A DNA stretch of 64,000 bases from Rhyacophila brunnea (lineage: Eukaryota; Arthropoda; Insecta; Trichoptera; Rhyacophilidae), in contig JAGYXB010001010.1 in assembly GCA_022495005.1 (NCBI GenBank), positions 682,001-746,000 of the forward strand, read 5' to 3'. A model generated the notes under the pieces. That model searched no databases, was not told the origin of the DNA, and saw only the letters and a program-made list of their open reading frames with translations. A program made the translations under genes and the position numbers. How positions within the stretch are numbered: the stretch's first letter is position 1; every line of letters begins with the position of its first letter. Of this stretch, positions 1 to 11,635 are shown one piece after another.

Positions 1-711
1 TATTGTTTTAAAAACTTAGATAATTCATCGAATTCATTTTTCAATATAATATCGATTGCTCATTTACTTACTCAACTCTATTACGCTTCAGCATAGAGCA
101 AGCACAAGTTCATGGTAATTCCCTAGGTGTTTATGGCCACGTCGCGAACCTCACGAGTGATGAAGTACTTATGGTCATATCCTATTACTTCCATGAATAA
201 TTTTTCAGTCAACATTTGTGTTTCGATTGTAACGCGTTTATTTACTATTGACGATGATATGACCGAAATAGCTATTGAGTAAAATAAACTAGTTCAGTTC
301 ATCTAGCTGTTATGATATCATGGACAGTACACATTATCCATTCAAGACGTTCATATTTTAAAAATTACTAAGTTTTAATGAGAAATAGTAGATAAAACTA
401 CAGTGAACAGTGGAAACACAAGGAATAGTGAGAAGTATACTGAGTAATAAAATATAAAACAACGTTCACAATATACTCACCATCGCGCAAGTGGAATATA
501 TATACTTACTATACGAATACTCGAAGTAATTTTATTTAACACAGATAGTATATTTTATGTTGGGATAGCTAATGATAAAATAGCTCCATAGATTGGGATA
601 CCAACATACCGATGTTCCCTTTATTTTAGATAGTTTTCAGGACCACGCAGATCAAAATTAAAAAGAATGGCTAATTTTTATGTACGCCATCCATAAGTTG
701 AAAAAAATACT
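1..711. other. AT-rich DNA, no feature recognised
   Basis: No open frame of note, no tRNA-like boxes and no terminal repeats were seen on either strand. It ends where the first copy of the unclassified dispersed repeat begins. Confidence 0.6.
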
Positions 712-905
712 GGTGATGATTTTTAGTGGACTGTAGGAATGGGGGTTTAGGATGCCGGAGGAGGGAGGTTACAGAGGGATTCAGTCCGGGCACTGACCTT
801 TGATATTGAGGTGGCTGGAGCTGGTTCCATGTTCACCTACTCACACAACTAGTACGATCACTCTTATGGTTACTCTGTACTTGTGGTGGATGGGTGAGTA
901 ATGAG
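712..905 (+). repeat. Unclassified dispersed repeat, copy 1 (5' part only)
   Basis: This stretch aligns with the copies at 62620-63230 (+) and 56450-56905 (-). Shared landmarks in order are TTTTAGTGGACTG, a run of G-rich sequence, a CTGGAGCTGGTTC block and a TTCAC-CTACTCAC block. The copy is diverged and stops after the first ~190 bases. No coding capacity or terminal inverted repeat was found, so the class is unknown; an LTR or a non-autonomous retroelement is possible. Confidence 0.55.
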
Positions 906-1574
906 TTTATAATTGTTTATGAATTAAGGTGATTGATGATGCTATGGTGGTCAAACTAGTGCAAGTCTTGACGCTCTTGAGGTCTACAGGTAACTACCAT
1001 TTTGGAAACATGGTTGAAGTTAAAGTGCCTGGATGACAACAATGAGTGTAGTACCACCTTGTACGAAAAAGAAAGGGCATGGTTATTAATATTAAAAAAA
1101 AATGAGTGTAGTAAATATGTTGGAAGTATGGGATAGGATTTACGCCACGATAATTAGCGCCAACAAATACGTAGCAAATAAAGATGTCTTCTGCCTTTTT
1201 AACAATAGAATGTCTTTTTTTAAAAAAAATTTTCTATACCCTCTTTTTCATACGCCTATATCAATGAGGTCTAAATAATCGAACCACTCTTAGGCTTGCT
1301 TCGAGCTAATGAATAAAGCAGATGCTTTAATATTACATTATTGGATACGACCGGGAAGTACGCAAGACAAAACTCAACATATGCAGCGCCTTGTTACAAA
1401 TCCCATACCGACCTGCTATAAACTTAATTATTGATATTTAACTGACACTGTATATTTATAGTAATAATTAAAACTGTTTTCTTGTAATGCTTCTAATCAA
1501 ACCGTTATATTCAATTAGAAACGACTACATCTATATATATTTTTTTTGCCACCTGAATAATGTCTTTAAAAGTT
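906..1574. other. No gene; weak LINE-like stretch at 1262-1345
   Basis: Mostly AT-rich sequence. Bases 1262-1345 resemble bases 38064-38135 on the same strand (GAGGT, CCACTCT, TGCTTCGA and TTTTAATA blocks in the same order and spacing). This suggests a short shared relic of a repeat that I cannot name. Confidence 0.35.
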
Positions 1575-2036
1575 ACCTCCCACTGTGTCTAAGGCGCCAA
1601 CCAGTGTTTCCCGTAATCACATATGCGTGTGAAACATGGACCCTAAGTAAAAGAGAGATCCAGAAACTTAGAGTAGGTACCATAACGTGGTATGGACAGG
1701 TACATGCTGGGCATAACGCGAAAGGACAAAAAGAGGAATGAGTGGATAAGGGAACAGACAAGAGTTTGCGATGTAATAGAGTTTGCTAAAAACTTCAAAT
1801 GGAAATGGGCTGGACACATAGCTAGAAGAAAGAACAATCGTTGGACAAATTTAATCATCCAGTGGTATCCAAGAGGTACAAAACGTCGGCAAGGTAGGAT
1901 GCTGATCTGAAGAAGGATCGATGAAATGATAAAGTTTTGCGGAATTACGTGGTAACGCAATGCACAGGATGGAGAGAAGTGGAATCAGCTTGGAGATGTC
2001 TTAATCCAGCAGTAGATAGATTCAGGCTAATGATGA
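1575..2036 (+). pseudogene. RTE-type LINE reverse transcriptase, C-terminal fragment
   Basis: The translation carries the conserved C-terminal region of RTE-like non-LTR retrotransposon ORF2: PVITYACETWTLSKREIQKL, then a degenerate stretch, then DVIEFAKNFKWKWAGHIARR, a WTNLIIQWYPRGTKRRQGR block and a final GEKWNQLGD block. This is the tail downstream of the reverse transcriptase palm. A frameshift near 1675-1695 and a stop after RQGRMLI break the frame, so it is not functional. The 3' end runs into ATGATGATT, the short-repeat tail typical of RTE elements. A second copy lies at 11172-11635 on the minus strand and begins at nearly the same point of the protein. The family call is firm; the exact clade would need a tree. 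Confidence 0.85.
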
Positions 2037-4080
2037 TTATATGATTTCTTCTAATATAAATAGTTGAGAACATTGGATTACATTGAGAACGTTTTTGGTC
2101 TGACCCAACAGTACATACATATTTTTTTTTTTACGTATAACTAATGGAAGTTTGTATATTTTGGAACTATATTTGATTTACGGAATAATTTTATTCTAAA
2201 CAATTAGGTATGTATTTGTTTAATAAACTTGAATAAATTGCTTAATTAACTTTGAAGTCGATTTAATCAATTCGCTTACCAAATGTACTGGTATTCTTTT
2301 AAATCTCAGATTTTCATATACATATTCATAACTTTAACAAATTCAATGTTAGATATTGCAATTAAGATTTTTTTTATAAATATATGTGCTATAGTTTACA
2401 ATAAAAATCATTCTAAATTTGTTTATACAAAACGTCTAAAATGCTGTGGTTGGAATTTTCATTAAATTTCCTATCTATTCTTCCATTTGCAAGTAAACTT
2501 TTCCATTATGGCGAGTATACCGAATATGAGAATACAATAACGGAATGAGGCAAAAAAAAGTATTCATAGTTTTCCGTAACCCGATGCTATGTTTAATATA
2601 CGAGCATTTTTTTGCGCGCCAGTGGTAGCCTTTAAATATGATTAATGTACATCAGCATTTGTATGGCGAATATAACGATTCGTGTACCTATGTATGCGAA
2701 AGCGAAAAAACAAAAAAAAATATGAACCTGTTTGGAAACATGAAATACGTTTATCTAAGGAAATGTGACCGGTATAAAATGACTTTTAAATGATTTATCT
2801 ATATTTCGTTCTTTAGTGGGGCGTTCAAAGACATAGGTATTCGCTGATACCCGAATGTCATAATAAAAAGAATGAATGTTTTGTTTCGAAAAATATTAGA
2901 AAAAGGAATCATGTCTTTTCGTTGATTTTATTCTCGCGTTACGACTTTGCCTGTCTCAACCAGCTTTGACCACTGGGCCAGTGTCTTCACCTTTTTGAAC
3001 CAATAGCTAGCGCCTTATATGTAAATATTACACCATTTAGAATGATACCAGTCACCCGGTGAAATTGTCTTTTTTCAGCGCTCAATCTTTGATTAATGTT
3101 GTCGCCCCTTTTTTGCCTTGTTTGTATTACTTTTGAACAAATTAAGAGTCAAACTTGGAACCAAATAATATGTTTACCTAAATATTATGTAGTTTTTATA
3201 ATTAACATACGGGAGAGTAAAATTTTGGGTATTAAAAATCTAAGCAACATAATATATTAGTCGCTGTCATGGAAAGACTGAAACTACAAAAATTGTGTTA
3301 ACCGATAACATTTTCAAAAAGTCGTCTCTACTCAAAATCAAAATAGGTGACTGATGCCAGTACATTTTGGAGATTTAGACTCCACCATGCGCGTTAATAT
3401 CACCTGATTAGCACATTTTGAGCTTTGATGAACCAGAAAATGCCTGGCACATTGCTTACTTACGTATTTTAAAACGATTTTCTAAAAAAATACGAGAGGC
3501 CGTCACAGGAGGCCACTTTCAATTTATATGCATGTAGTACCTACAATGGGATTCGTCAATAATCACTTTAATGGTAGTCACTATTAATTCTTATCGATTA
3601 ATTAATTAATTATAAATCTGAAAAATCTTAACACTACTGCACATGGATGTACTGAAATATGACTATATTCTAAAACATTAGATCGAAAGGTTTAAAAGAA
3701 TACTATTTTATGTACCTAATAAAAATACCTTATGCAGTCATCAAATGTTTAAAATAAATATAAAGGGCAATAATAAGGCTTCAAAATTATATAAATAGAT
3801 TATCCACAACGTTTAAGGAATGTCCAGGCTTATGCTCTGAAAATACCATAAAATCTCCATTTTGACCTAAGTGGCGCATGTGTGCCTTTAACTGAGTAAT
3901 ATTTGATACAAAGACGTTGATTTTCTTTTATTATTTCAAACCCTTTAATTTTGATCTGGTGTTTAATTAAAAGTTTGGATTTACTAAAATCAGATAATTG
4001 TATTAATATCTGCGAAAGTCCCGGAAAATTGTTTTAAATATAGTTAGTTTATTTATTTAGAGATATTTGGGAGATTTTAA
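2037..4080. other. AT-rich DNA, no feature recognised
   Basis: Open frames here are short and low in complexity. There is a small TTAA-type simple repeat near 3597-3613. Nothing else was recognised. Confidence 0.55.
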
Positions 4081-4089
4081 ACTATGTCA

Positions 4090-4345
4090 ATCGCTTAGTT
4101 TAATTGAGTCAGTTCTTTACGAAAGGGATAAACGCTAGACAATTAAACTAAGGCGCGTTTAATGTAAAAATGTGTTAGCGATTAATTAGGGTTAGGCTTG
4201 CTTAAATTTGTCACTGAGCGAAATTGAAAAGCGTGTAAAGTGTGAATACATTTGTTAGTTTGCGGTCGCTCGGGGTCCTGGCCGCCCGCCACGCCCCGTT
4301 TAATTGTTTTCTGCTCTCTTACTCTTAGAAGAAGAGGGTGAAGTG
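4090..4345. other. Hairpin followed by GC-rich island (possible conserved noncoding element)
   Basis: A 12-bp perfect inverted repeat, TTAGTTTAATTG at 4095-4106 and its complement at 4140-4151, is separated by 33 bases. Some 110 bases downstream, 4258-4305 is strikingly GC-rich (CTCGGGGTCCTGGCCGCC and CCACGCCCCG) against very AT-rich surroundings. There is no open frame to explain it. A regulatory or conserved noncoding role is a guess from composition only. Confidence 0.25.
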
Positions 4346-4850
4346 TAAAACGTTTTCAAGATGCGCTAGAATGAGATCACCTCCTAACTTTTAGTTTGGC
4401 GTCACTTTGAAAATCAAATTCTGTAGCTAGAACGTGTATAAAAATATTCATCGTGACTTGACACTAAACTATTCTAACACTATACTGAACTAATTGACTG
4501 CAGGCACTTGGTCAATAATTGACATCATGTAAAAACATAAATTAAGTATTGTATTATTCTATTTCAGCGACCAGGGATTAGTAAATAAACAACAGACAGA
4601 ATTATAGTTACTTATTCCTTAATTATCATTTTCACCACTCACAAAGGAAGCATAATATTGGCCACTATTGCGTGAATGTTATATTAACTTACAGTACCCA
4701 ATCTATGTGATTTTTATTGGATCAAAAATATCAGTTACCATATATTATGTTATAAATCATATAGAGAATGGTTTTTTATTAAAAGATTTAAAAAAAATAT
4801 GGATTAATTTACCCATATCTATAAAGTATTATTGATGGACCAAAGAGTAC

Positions 4851-4923
4851 GTGGCTAAACATGAATTTCTCGTAAAAACTAAAATCTCTTAATACAAACC
4901 TCCACTAACTGACATGGTCAAAA
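4851..4923 (+). repeat. SINE family B, 3' end fragment
   Basis: The stretch matches the 3' part of the SINE copies at 43760-43927 (+) and 43124-43360 (-): GTGGCT, TTTCTCGTAAAAAC, AATACAAACCTCCACT and ACATGGTC in order. The tRNA-related head is missing, as in a 5'-truncated retroposed copy. Confidence 0.6.
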
Positions 4924-5515
4924 GAAAGAATGAAAGATTGATAACATATTATTATTTCTTGTAATATTGATTTAAATACTACCGTTTTGTTTTAAGATTG
5001 TATTTAGATAGGTATCTTCATAGAAAAATATTTTAGGTTAAAAACATATTTATTATGTACTTATAGCATATATTTTAATGTTGTAAAAATTCTCCAAGAT
5101 ATTCTAATTCCAAGTGCGGAGATGTGAAGGCCACATCGTTTGAAATCATAATATTATAAGGGATACTCAAGATAATTTATTAACAATGGGTACAAAGATC
5201 GACTACGACAATAAAGTCTATCGGGCTTAAGTAACAACGTCGCTGATTCGAATCTAGCGTCTAGCAAAATATTAACATGTAATTTGTCAATGTAAATATT
5301 ATGTACACAGAAATAAATTTCATAATATATTTATGGTAAGAAAAAACTATTAAGATATATCAAGATCCACGTTGAATTTAAAGTTGATGAAAGAAAGTGA
5401 TACCTAAGTGCCAAGAAGAAGAGACGTTCATCAAACATTGGATCAAAAGCGGATAAGGTGATATTTTAGAATAAAAAGCAATTTATGGTAATTCATTGTT
5501 CCCCATAGATCCGAT
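4924..5515. other. No feature recognised
   Basis: AT-rich sequence with no meaningful open frame, tRNA-like box or repeat end seen. Confidence 0.5.
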
Positions 5516-6068
5516 AAGATCCGCCATAAATAGTGCACATTAAAATTTGTCAGTCATACGTATTTGTTTTTATTGAAGTAAGATTACAATATACAGATGC
5601 TGTGGGCTAGTTTTTAAAAATCAATTAAACCCTGCCCAACCAAACCATAATAGTTTTGGTATATTTTGGGCAATACGATATTGTCCACACCTTTTCATTC
5701 ATAATTATTAGTTTTCGTTGGATGAAGAATACATATTACACATACTGTTAGTTCATTTTTTAAATTCATTAAGCCCTGCCTAAAACAAACTATAATAGAT
5801 AAAACATATTATTCTATCTATAAAATATCCAAAGTTATGTATGATTTAATGCAAAGTTTAAGATATTGTATAGATAAACGAGTATTTTTTTTACTACTAT
5901 CTATTATGGCTTGGTTTTCGCAGGGTTTAATTGAATTTTGAAAAATAACTAACACCATCTGTAAACTGTAGTCTTATTTCAATGAAAAGATATACGTATG
6001 ACTGACAAAGTTTAGTGTGCACTATTTATGGCAGATTTTAACAGCCTACCTCCACCCTTCGCCACTAC
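5516..6068. mobile_element. Fold-back (long inverted repeat) element, copy 1
   Basis: The left arm (from 5516, AAGATCCGCCATAAATAGTG) is the reverse complement of the right arm (ending near 6068, CACTATTTATGGCAGAT then CTCCACCCTTCGCCACTA). The arms are roughly 150-200 bases and carry recurring blocks such as CATACGTATTTG, ATTAA.CCCTGC and CCATAATAG. The left arm lacks the outermost ~28 bases seen in the 14164 copy, so this copy is truncated there. The interior holds a second arm-like module in direct orientation. No transposase frame is present, so it is non-autonomous. Confidence 0.75.
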
Positions 6069-6944
6069 ATTAAAATAGATGAAGTTAATAAAAGCGTTCG
6101 AATGTGTTTCACTTTGAAATGAAAGTCGTGATATTTTTCCGCTGATGGCTTTTCCGGACGTGATTTCTGAATTTATTTTTAGTTCCGGAAAACGTGGCCT
6201 GGCTTCCACATCGACCTACAAGGTAACTAGGGATGGCGTCGTTCGGCTCCCACGAATAACGTAGGCATTATACGTACATACGCAGGTAGATGTGCTTACC
6301 ATAGCGCGACGCTCTGTACTATCCGTATGCATTCTCTGGTTCACTGCGCAATTTCCACTCCGAAGCGCATGATACTAACTGGGGATACATGAATAATCAA
6401 CTTTGTCATTCTTTGACAACACTGCACTTAATTTTATAAACCAGCTACCATGTATAATACAAAAGATATCGCGACATATAAAGTTTTCTGCTCGTTTTGC
6501 ATATAATATTATTTAAAAATATAATACTTTATATGTCGACACGATGATTTATGTATTATAGAGAACTTATTCAGCACGTGCAAAAGGCGAGCCTCGGAAT
6601 CAATTAATTAATCGCGTATTGTTTTTCAGTGTCATCTGTTTGGATCCAAATTGATTGATTGGTTTGATTGGTTGAACTAGTTGAAAACATTTTCACGTCA
6701 AATTCTATTAGAAAAGCCCGTATGACCAAGGGTCACGACAGAAAATGCATCTAGCACATTTTTTTTCCAGCTCCGAGTTCTGAGGTTCATTTCAGTGGAC
6801 CATGCTACGATGTATTTTAGGGTTCAATAATGACATATAATCAAGGTGGAGATATAGATATATTAATAAACTGTATGCTTAATAGGCCACATATCGGCCA
6901 GTCTTAGCAAAAAAAGAGACTAATTAATTGACATTCAGGAAGCC
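6069..6944. other. No gene; moderately complex, GC-enriched sequence
   Basis: Bases 6220-6400 and 6570-6700 are less AT-rich than the surroundings. The second contains CAATTAATTAATCGCG and two ATTGATTGG-like blocks, which resemble homeodomain-type sites. In AT-rich DNA such matches are weak evidence, so no regulatory call is made. Confidence 0.3.
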
Positions 6945-6952
6945 GTTAGGCA

Positions 6953-7492
6953 TAGGGATTGCAATACCGGTATTCAATTATTTATCGATATCAAAATACC
7001 GGTATTTTCGGTATTAAGAAAGCAAACACGTATACGGTTTTAAAAAATGAATTTAATGTTATCTTTTCATTACTTACTTCACTACTATATTATTATTGTA
7101 TTAAATTTATTGTTATAAGTTTTATGCTACCAAAACACAGATATTTGAACTGAAATCAAAGAAAGTTCAATAATATTAGCACAAAATCTTTCAAATATAC
7201 TTATAGAATTGTCGCAATGAAATAACATATTTTGAAAAACGTAACCGGTCCTAATTTTATTGATTAAAAGTGGAATAAGTACTACAAAAAAATTGCGTTT
7301 TATTAAATTAAACAACAATATTCTATAACACATTGATCCAATGTTGCTAGTACATCCATAGTGTTATAAGTAGATTTTATTAGTTTTCATTTTTGGTAGA
7401 TACTTCTTAGTCTCTATAATATGTTTTGATGTATACCTGTATTCAATAAGAAATACCGGTATTAATATATTCATTTGGTATTGCAATCTCTA
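6953..7492. mobile_element. hAT-like MITE with ATACCGGTAT repeats, copy A
   Basis: The 540-bp element has terminal inverted repeats TAGGGATTGCAATACCG at the left and TATTGCAATCTCTA at the right. The palindrome ATACCGGTAT recurs just inside both ends. It is flanked by an 8-base target duplication differing at one position: GTTAGGCA (6945-6952) and GTTAGGCT (7493-7500). The CAATCCCTA-type ends and 8-bp duplication fit the hAT superfamily. The interior is AT-rich and has no transposase. Sister copies are at 48566-49214 and 57771-59553. Confidence 0.85.
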
Positions 7493-7742
7493 GTTAGGCT
7501 AACTAAAATCTGGTAAACCTTGTACACGATAAAAGGATAGAATCGAGTTTGCTTTATAGATCTTGAGTATTAAAAACAGGACGGAAGTGGCTTGCAATAA
7601 ACCTGGTTAGAGGCGGATAATAGTAGAGGCCAAGACTGCCACAGGGTTAAAGTATTAGAAAAGAGAAGAATAACTACGCATTTCTATTAAAAAATATTTA
7701 AGAAAACTCATAAAGAAATAATTTTAAACTAAGGAAGGGTCT

Positions 7743-7847
7743 ACTAAAGCACAGGATGTACGTAGATGGATTGCGGAGGATAGACTGAACTGGAGAATAC
7801 GACTTGAGGAGACTTGTGCCCACTCCGGGCTGTGGCGCCATGAATGA
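7743..7847 (+). pseudogene. LINE ORF2 extreme C-terminus, relic
   Basis: A short open stretch reads DVRRWIAEDRLNWRIRLEET and then CAHSGLW before a TGA stop. The WxxxxxDRxxWRxxxxE pattern is common at the very end of non-LTR retrotransposon reverse transcriptase proteins in insects. Upstream sequence (7560-7740) is too decayed to extend the match. The call rests on a short motif and could be wrong. Confidence 0.35.
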
Positions 7848-8960
7848 TGACCACGTTGAATTTTAATAATTCCTAGTAGAATTTTCTTAATAAATCCAAC
7901 TGTATTCTATTAAAATTGATAAAGTAAACGAATTATGATTTAAAAGTAATGTATTGCATTAGTTTATTGTCTATCATAGTAGAAATACTTTGCCCAAGTT
8001 TAGTGTACCTATTTAGTATTTTTTCAAAGTATTTATTTGAAATAACTTTGATAGAAAATCAGCCAGTGCTATTTTATGAAAAGCAATCATTAAAATGTTT
8101 CAGATATTTTGAAAGCATTAGATCTTTTGCTTACTTGGTAATAAGTTTGTCTTAAACTTTGTAAACTTGTTGAGACCGCCTGCTCTTTTCAGCACAGATA
8201 AGAACATACATCATATTTTATGACGAAACATCTTTTTAAAAATTTTAATTCAGGAATAATAAATTTCTTCAGAATTAGCCTAGTTTTTTTAATATTACAT
8301 CAATAACGTAATAATTAGCCTCCATTAACAAATGATTCGCATACCTATTTAGATCAGGTATGTTTTATGATTGGAGTAAACATGAATATTTTCACAGGTC
8401 ACAATATTTATAAGTGAATTGAATGTATATTAAATTAATAACCATTTCTTATCATTATTACCAGACGGGCATAGAAGGAGGTGATTTTTGGATCTGGACG
8501 GCCCCCCAGAAACGAAAAAATACAAATTTATTAACTAAATGAAACAACATATCATCATGACCTCATAACTGAGGATCGTGACCTATATCACCACTACTGT
8601 CTTGTCAGACTTTATTATTATTTTTTCGACTATCCGTATTTATCATTATCTGATCATCTCTTATTCCGATCAATTATTCCGAATAATTAAAGTTATATCG
8701 TATGTCATGTTTGTATAAATTTAATTATATAAATACGCACAAAAAATGTTCGGCTATAGCCGGACAATACCCTCTTTCTAGTGTTCTCTCTCTGTGTTCG
8801 GAACAAAATAATAAAAAACACAGAACTTTTTCAGCTTTTCAAAAGATTCGGCGTTTACAAAGTGGTAATTCATAAAACCACTATTTCAACCAAATATTTA
8901 TCGTAATATATCTGTTATTTGTTGTGAATTCCAAGAGATACATTAAGTATAGCCATAGCA
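7848..8960. other. No feature recognised
   Basis: AT-rich DNA. A small near-palindrome, TTCGGCTATAGCCGGA, lies at 8749-8764. No gene or repeat end was identified. Confidence 0.5.
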
Positions 8961-9080
8961 CTTACATTGGTTGAGTTGGTAGAGTGACCGTCTATGAACC
9001 AGAGCGTTGCGGGTTCGATCTCGCGGGTGTACAAATACGTGTAATTTTTCACAATAAGCCTAGTTTTCCGCCTTATACCC
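8961..9080 (+). repeat. tRNA-like SINE head
   Basis: TTGAGTTGGTAGAGTGACC fits a Pol III A box. About 35 bases later GCGGGTTCGATCTCGC gives a B box inside a T-arm-like stem. The acceptor arms do not close as in a functional tRNA and the sequence runs on into a non-tRNA body, so a tRNA-derived SINE fits better than a tRNA gene. It sits about 100 bases upstream of a LINE tail. Confidence 0.55.
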
Positions 9081-9179
9081 GCTAAAATGCAAAATATGCC
9101 ATTCTTGGTAGTATTGACCTATGTCTCCCTGATAACTGTCTTAGAAATCGGAAATATTTGTTGTTTCTTCTCCCAAGTG

Positions 9180-9495
9180 CATAACTAACGTGCAATTAGT
9201 AATGCCAGTTTGGCGGGCAATTACTGTGTTCAACTAAATTTATTCGAATATATTTCACCTATGTAAGTAAGATGAGTTTGGTGGAAATTTTAAATGTTTT
9301 ATAAATTCATAAAATTGGGTCTACTTAGCTCACATTACTTACATGTGAGTAGATACTTAATATTTTTTATATTTTACTCTTTTACTAATATTGCTTAGTT
9401 TTTCTTTGTTTTTCATGTCATGTTATGTACGACTTGAATTTTTAATTTGTAAAGTTCACTATATGTAAATAAATACATTTGAATTTGAACACATC
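9180..9495 (+). mobile_element. Jockey/CR1-like LINE 3' tail (subfamily 2)
   Basis: The 3' untranslated end of a LINE family is repeated in the window. Landmarks are GGCGGGCAATTACTG, ATATATTTCACCTATGTAAG, AAATTGGGTCTACTTAGCTC, CATGTCATGTTATG and a terminal AAAGTTCACTATATG then TAAATAAATACATTTG. Copies with the same order of blocks are at 51640-51900 and 54925-55275 (+), and the end alone at 43037-43113 (-). The coding part is missing, as expected for 5' truncation. Confidence 0.7.
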
Positions 9496-10345
9496 AGTGC
9501 AAGCACTGTTTTAGATTGAAGGAAATTTTTGTTCATATACTCGTACCTTAACTCTGATGAGGTTCAGTTCAGATGATCGGTTTAGGAGTGAACATGGCAA
9601 TAGCTAAAATAAGTATCTATAATACTATAACACATTGATCACTGTGTAAGTGCGTATCGTTATTATTTGATTTTATTCTATTTTTTTTACTTAATTTCTA
9701 CAAGCAGTCTTCGCTACTTAACTGTTATATTCATAGAATAATATACCAACAGGTTTTATTAAAAAGGACCACATTGAAGGGTTAAGCTAAATTTAATAGT
9801 ACGTTTATAATAATGAAATAATGCGATATTCTATAGTTCTCATACCCCAAATTATTTGAGCTAAAACATGGTGTCTTTGCCATGTTATTTAATTAAGCGC
9901 TCGCAGGCAGCGGCAGGCGTTTGTCTCTAGACAACAAAATAATAATATCGCCGAGAGATGCAAAACGTCTCGAAAAGCCAGAGTCTAATAAAACCCGCGA
10001 CTCGGCTGGATCCGAAACACGTTGTTATTGATGGAAGTTTCCAAAGTTGAATATTATCTCTGTCAGCTTCGCTAGTTAAGTTAACGCGAAGATTTAAAAT
10101 AAGTCATCACGTTAACTACACACCCTCAACTTCAGACGTGAGCCTAGACAGCGAGGGTTGCACAATGAATGGGGATATCACTTATATTTGACTCTTATAA
10201 TATTTCTCTTGCATTTGCACTTCTGGAATTCATATGTCCTCTTTTATATCAAAATAATTCGAGGAAAAAATCTCTGTCAAATTACTGATCTTTTGATTAT
10301 GTAAAATCTTGTAAATTCAATCTATGGGGACAAACAACTCAATCC
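9496..10345. other. No gene; less AT-rich patch at 9890-10150
   Basis: Bases 9890-10150 contain unusually GC-rich words for this window (GCGCTCGCAGGCAGCGGCAG, CCCGCGACTCGGCTGG). There is no long open frame. It may be single-copy noncoding DNA; nothing more can be supported. Confidence 0.3.
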
Positions 10346-10349
10346 GTGT

Positions 10350-10740
10350 CAGCATATTGATCGGCGATATTAAATACATTACCGCAATTACAAATTCTGT
10401 AAAATTATCCATTTCCCGTAGTGTCCAACTATTGCAAACTCAGTAAATAGCTTACTGCAGTCATAATTTCCGCGATATCCATTTTACCACATAGTCAGTT
10501 ATATCCGATGATGCAAACTCCATATAAGTAGTAGCTGAGTCAATTATAATAATTCATAATTCATTGGACATGTCACTCGAATATAAGTTCCCGGTCCGTT
10601 AGAATCTCAGTCTTTATATCGCTCCGCACAACATCTCATTCTACCGAGATTCGGACTTCGGAACAGTATCATAAGTATTGTAACATACTTTGTACCGACT
10701 GTGTATGCTGCAAATAAAACTCGCTCCTTCATCCATCAGC
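10350..10740 (+). repeat. LTR-like repeat, copy 1
   Basis: The last ~180 bases align closely with 21060-21235: TGTCACTCGAATATA, CGGTCCGTTA, CACAACATCTCATT, ACCGAGATTCGGAC, TAAGTATTGTAACATACT, then GCAAATAAAACTCGCTCC. An AATAAA polyadenylation signal followed by a short C-rich end fits the R-U5 end of an LTR. The 5' half holds two degenerate tandem units of about 70 bases, both containing ATCC, GCAAACTC and a TAG..CTGAGTCA-type block. No internal retroviral-type coding sequence adjoins, so this would be a solo LTR. Its left end and target duplication are not resolved. Confidence 0.5.
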
Positions 10741-11171
10741 AACCACTAAATCTCGACCTCTTTATCCACAACACATCATGACATCTCATAGATATTTAAA
10801 TGTCCTAATCTTGTAAGTATTCTTTGTCCCCACCTCGTTCACTTGATTTTTTCCAACGATTCCTGTATTAAGAGGTCTGGAGCATCTTCGATTGCCATCG
10901 ATTAGGCAACCTTACTTATACAGTTTCACTATCGATGTTTTTACCACAATATTTTTAATTTGATTGTCCTGTAATAGAGTTTGATATCTAGAGGGTTAAT
11001 ATCTCCCTAATACCCAGTTACCCAAATGCATCTCAAGGGGAAAATTGAAAATAAGAAACGTGGGTAATGTTTCGCATGATAAAATTTTAGTTAATAATAA
11101 AACTATGGCATTTTTACCTGCGTCTTTCATTTAAAAATTTAGTCTCTTGAATTAAATTCTGGGAAGGTTTC
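10741..11171. other. No feature recognised
   Basis: AT-rich sequence between two repeats; no open frame or repeat boundary seen. Confidence 0.5.
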
Positions 11172-11635
11172 ACATTTTTCATCATCATCGGCCTGAATCT
11201 ATCCACTGCCGGATGAAGGCCTCTTCAAGCTGCTTCCACTTCTCTCGGTCCTGTGCATTGCGTTGCCACGTACTTCCGCAGAACTTTATCATTCTACTCT
11301 AGGTCTACCTTGCGGACGTTTTGTACTTCTTGGATACCACTGAATGACTAGATTTGTCCAACAATTGTCTCTTCTTCGAGCTATGTGTCCAGCCCACCTC
11401 CATTTAAGGCTTTTAATAAATTCTATTACATCGCAAACCCTTGTCTGCTTCCTTATCAACTCATTCCTCTTTTTGTCCTTTCGTGTTATGTCCAGCATGC
11501 ACCTCTCCATACCACGTTGTGCTACTCTAAGTTTCTGGATCTCTCTTTTACTTAGGGTCCACGTTTCACACGCATATGTGATCACGGGAAGCACACACTG
11601 GTTGAGGCGCTTAGGCGCTTTAGGCGCAACTTTTT
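11172..11635 (-). pseudogene. RTE-type LINE reverse transcriptase, C-terminal fragment
   Basis: On the minus strand a 101-residue frame (11594-11289) encodes LPVITYACETWTLSKREIQK, an RGMERCMLDITRKDKKRNE stretch, VCDVIEFIKSLKWRWAGHIA and WTNLVIQWYPRSTKRPQGR, the conserved C-terminal tail of RTE ORF2. It is better preserved than the 1575-2036 copy but has no catalytic palm, so it is a 5'-truncated dead copy. The match continues out of frame through GWNAMHRTERSGSSL-like remnants to a GATGATGATG tail near 11175. The left edge of the match (around 11630) falls at nearly the same protein position as in the other copy, with a local tandem of AAGCGCCT. Confidence 0.88.

Noticed and set aside
8961..9035. 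Possible functional tRNA gene
   Set aside because: A and B boxes are good, but the acceptor stem does not pair and the sequence continues into a non-tRNA body; a SINE head is more likely.
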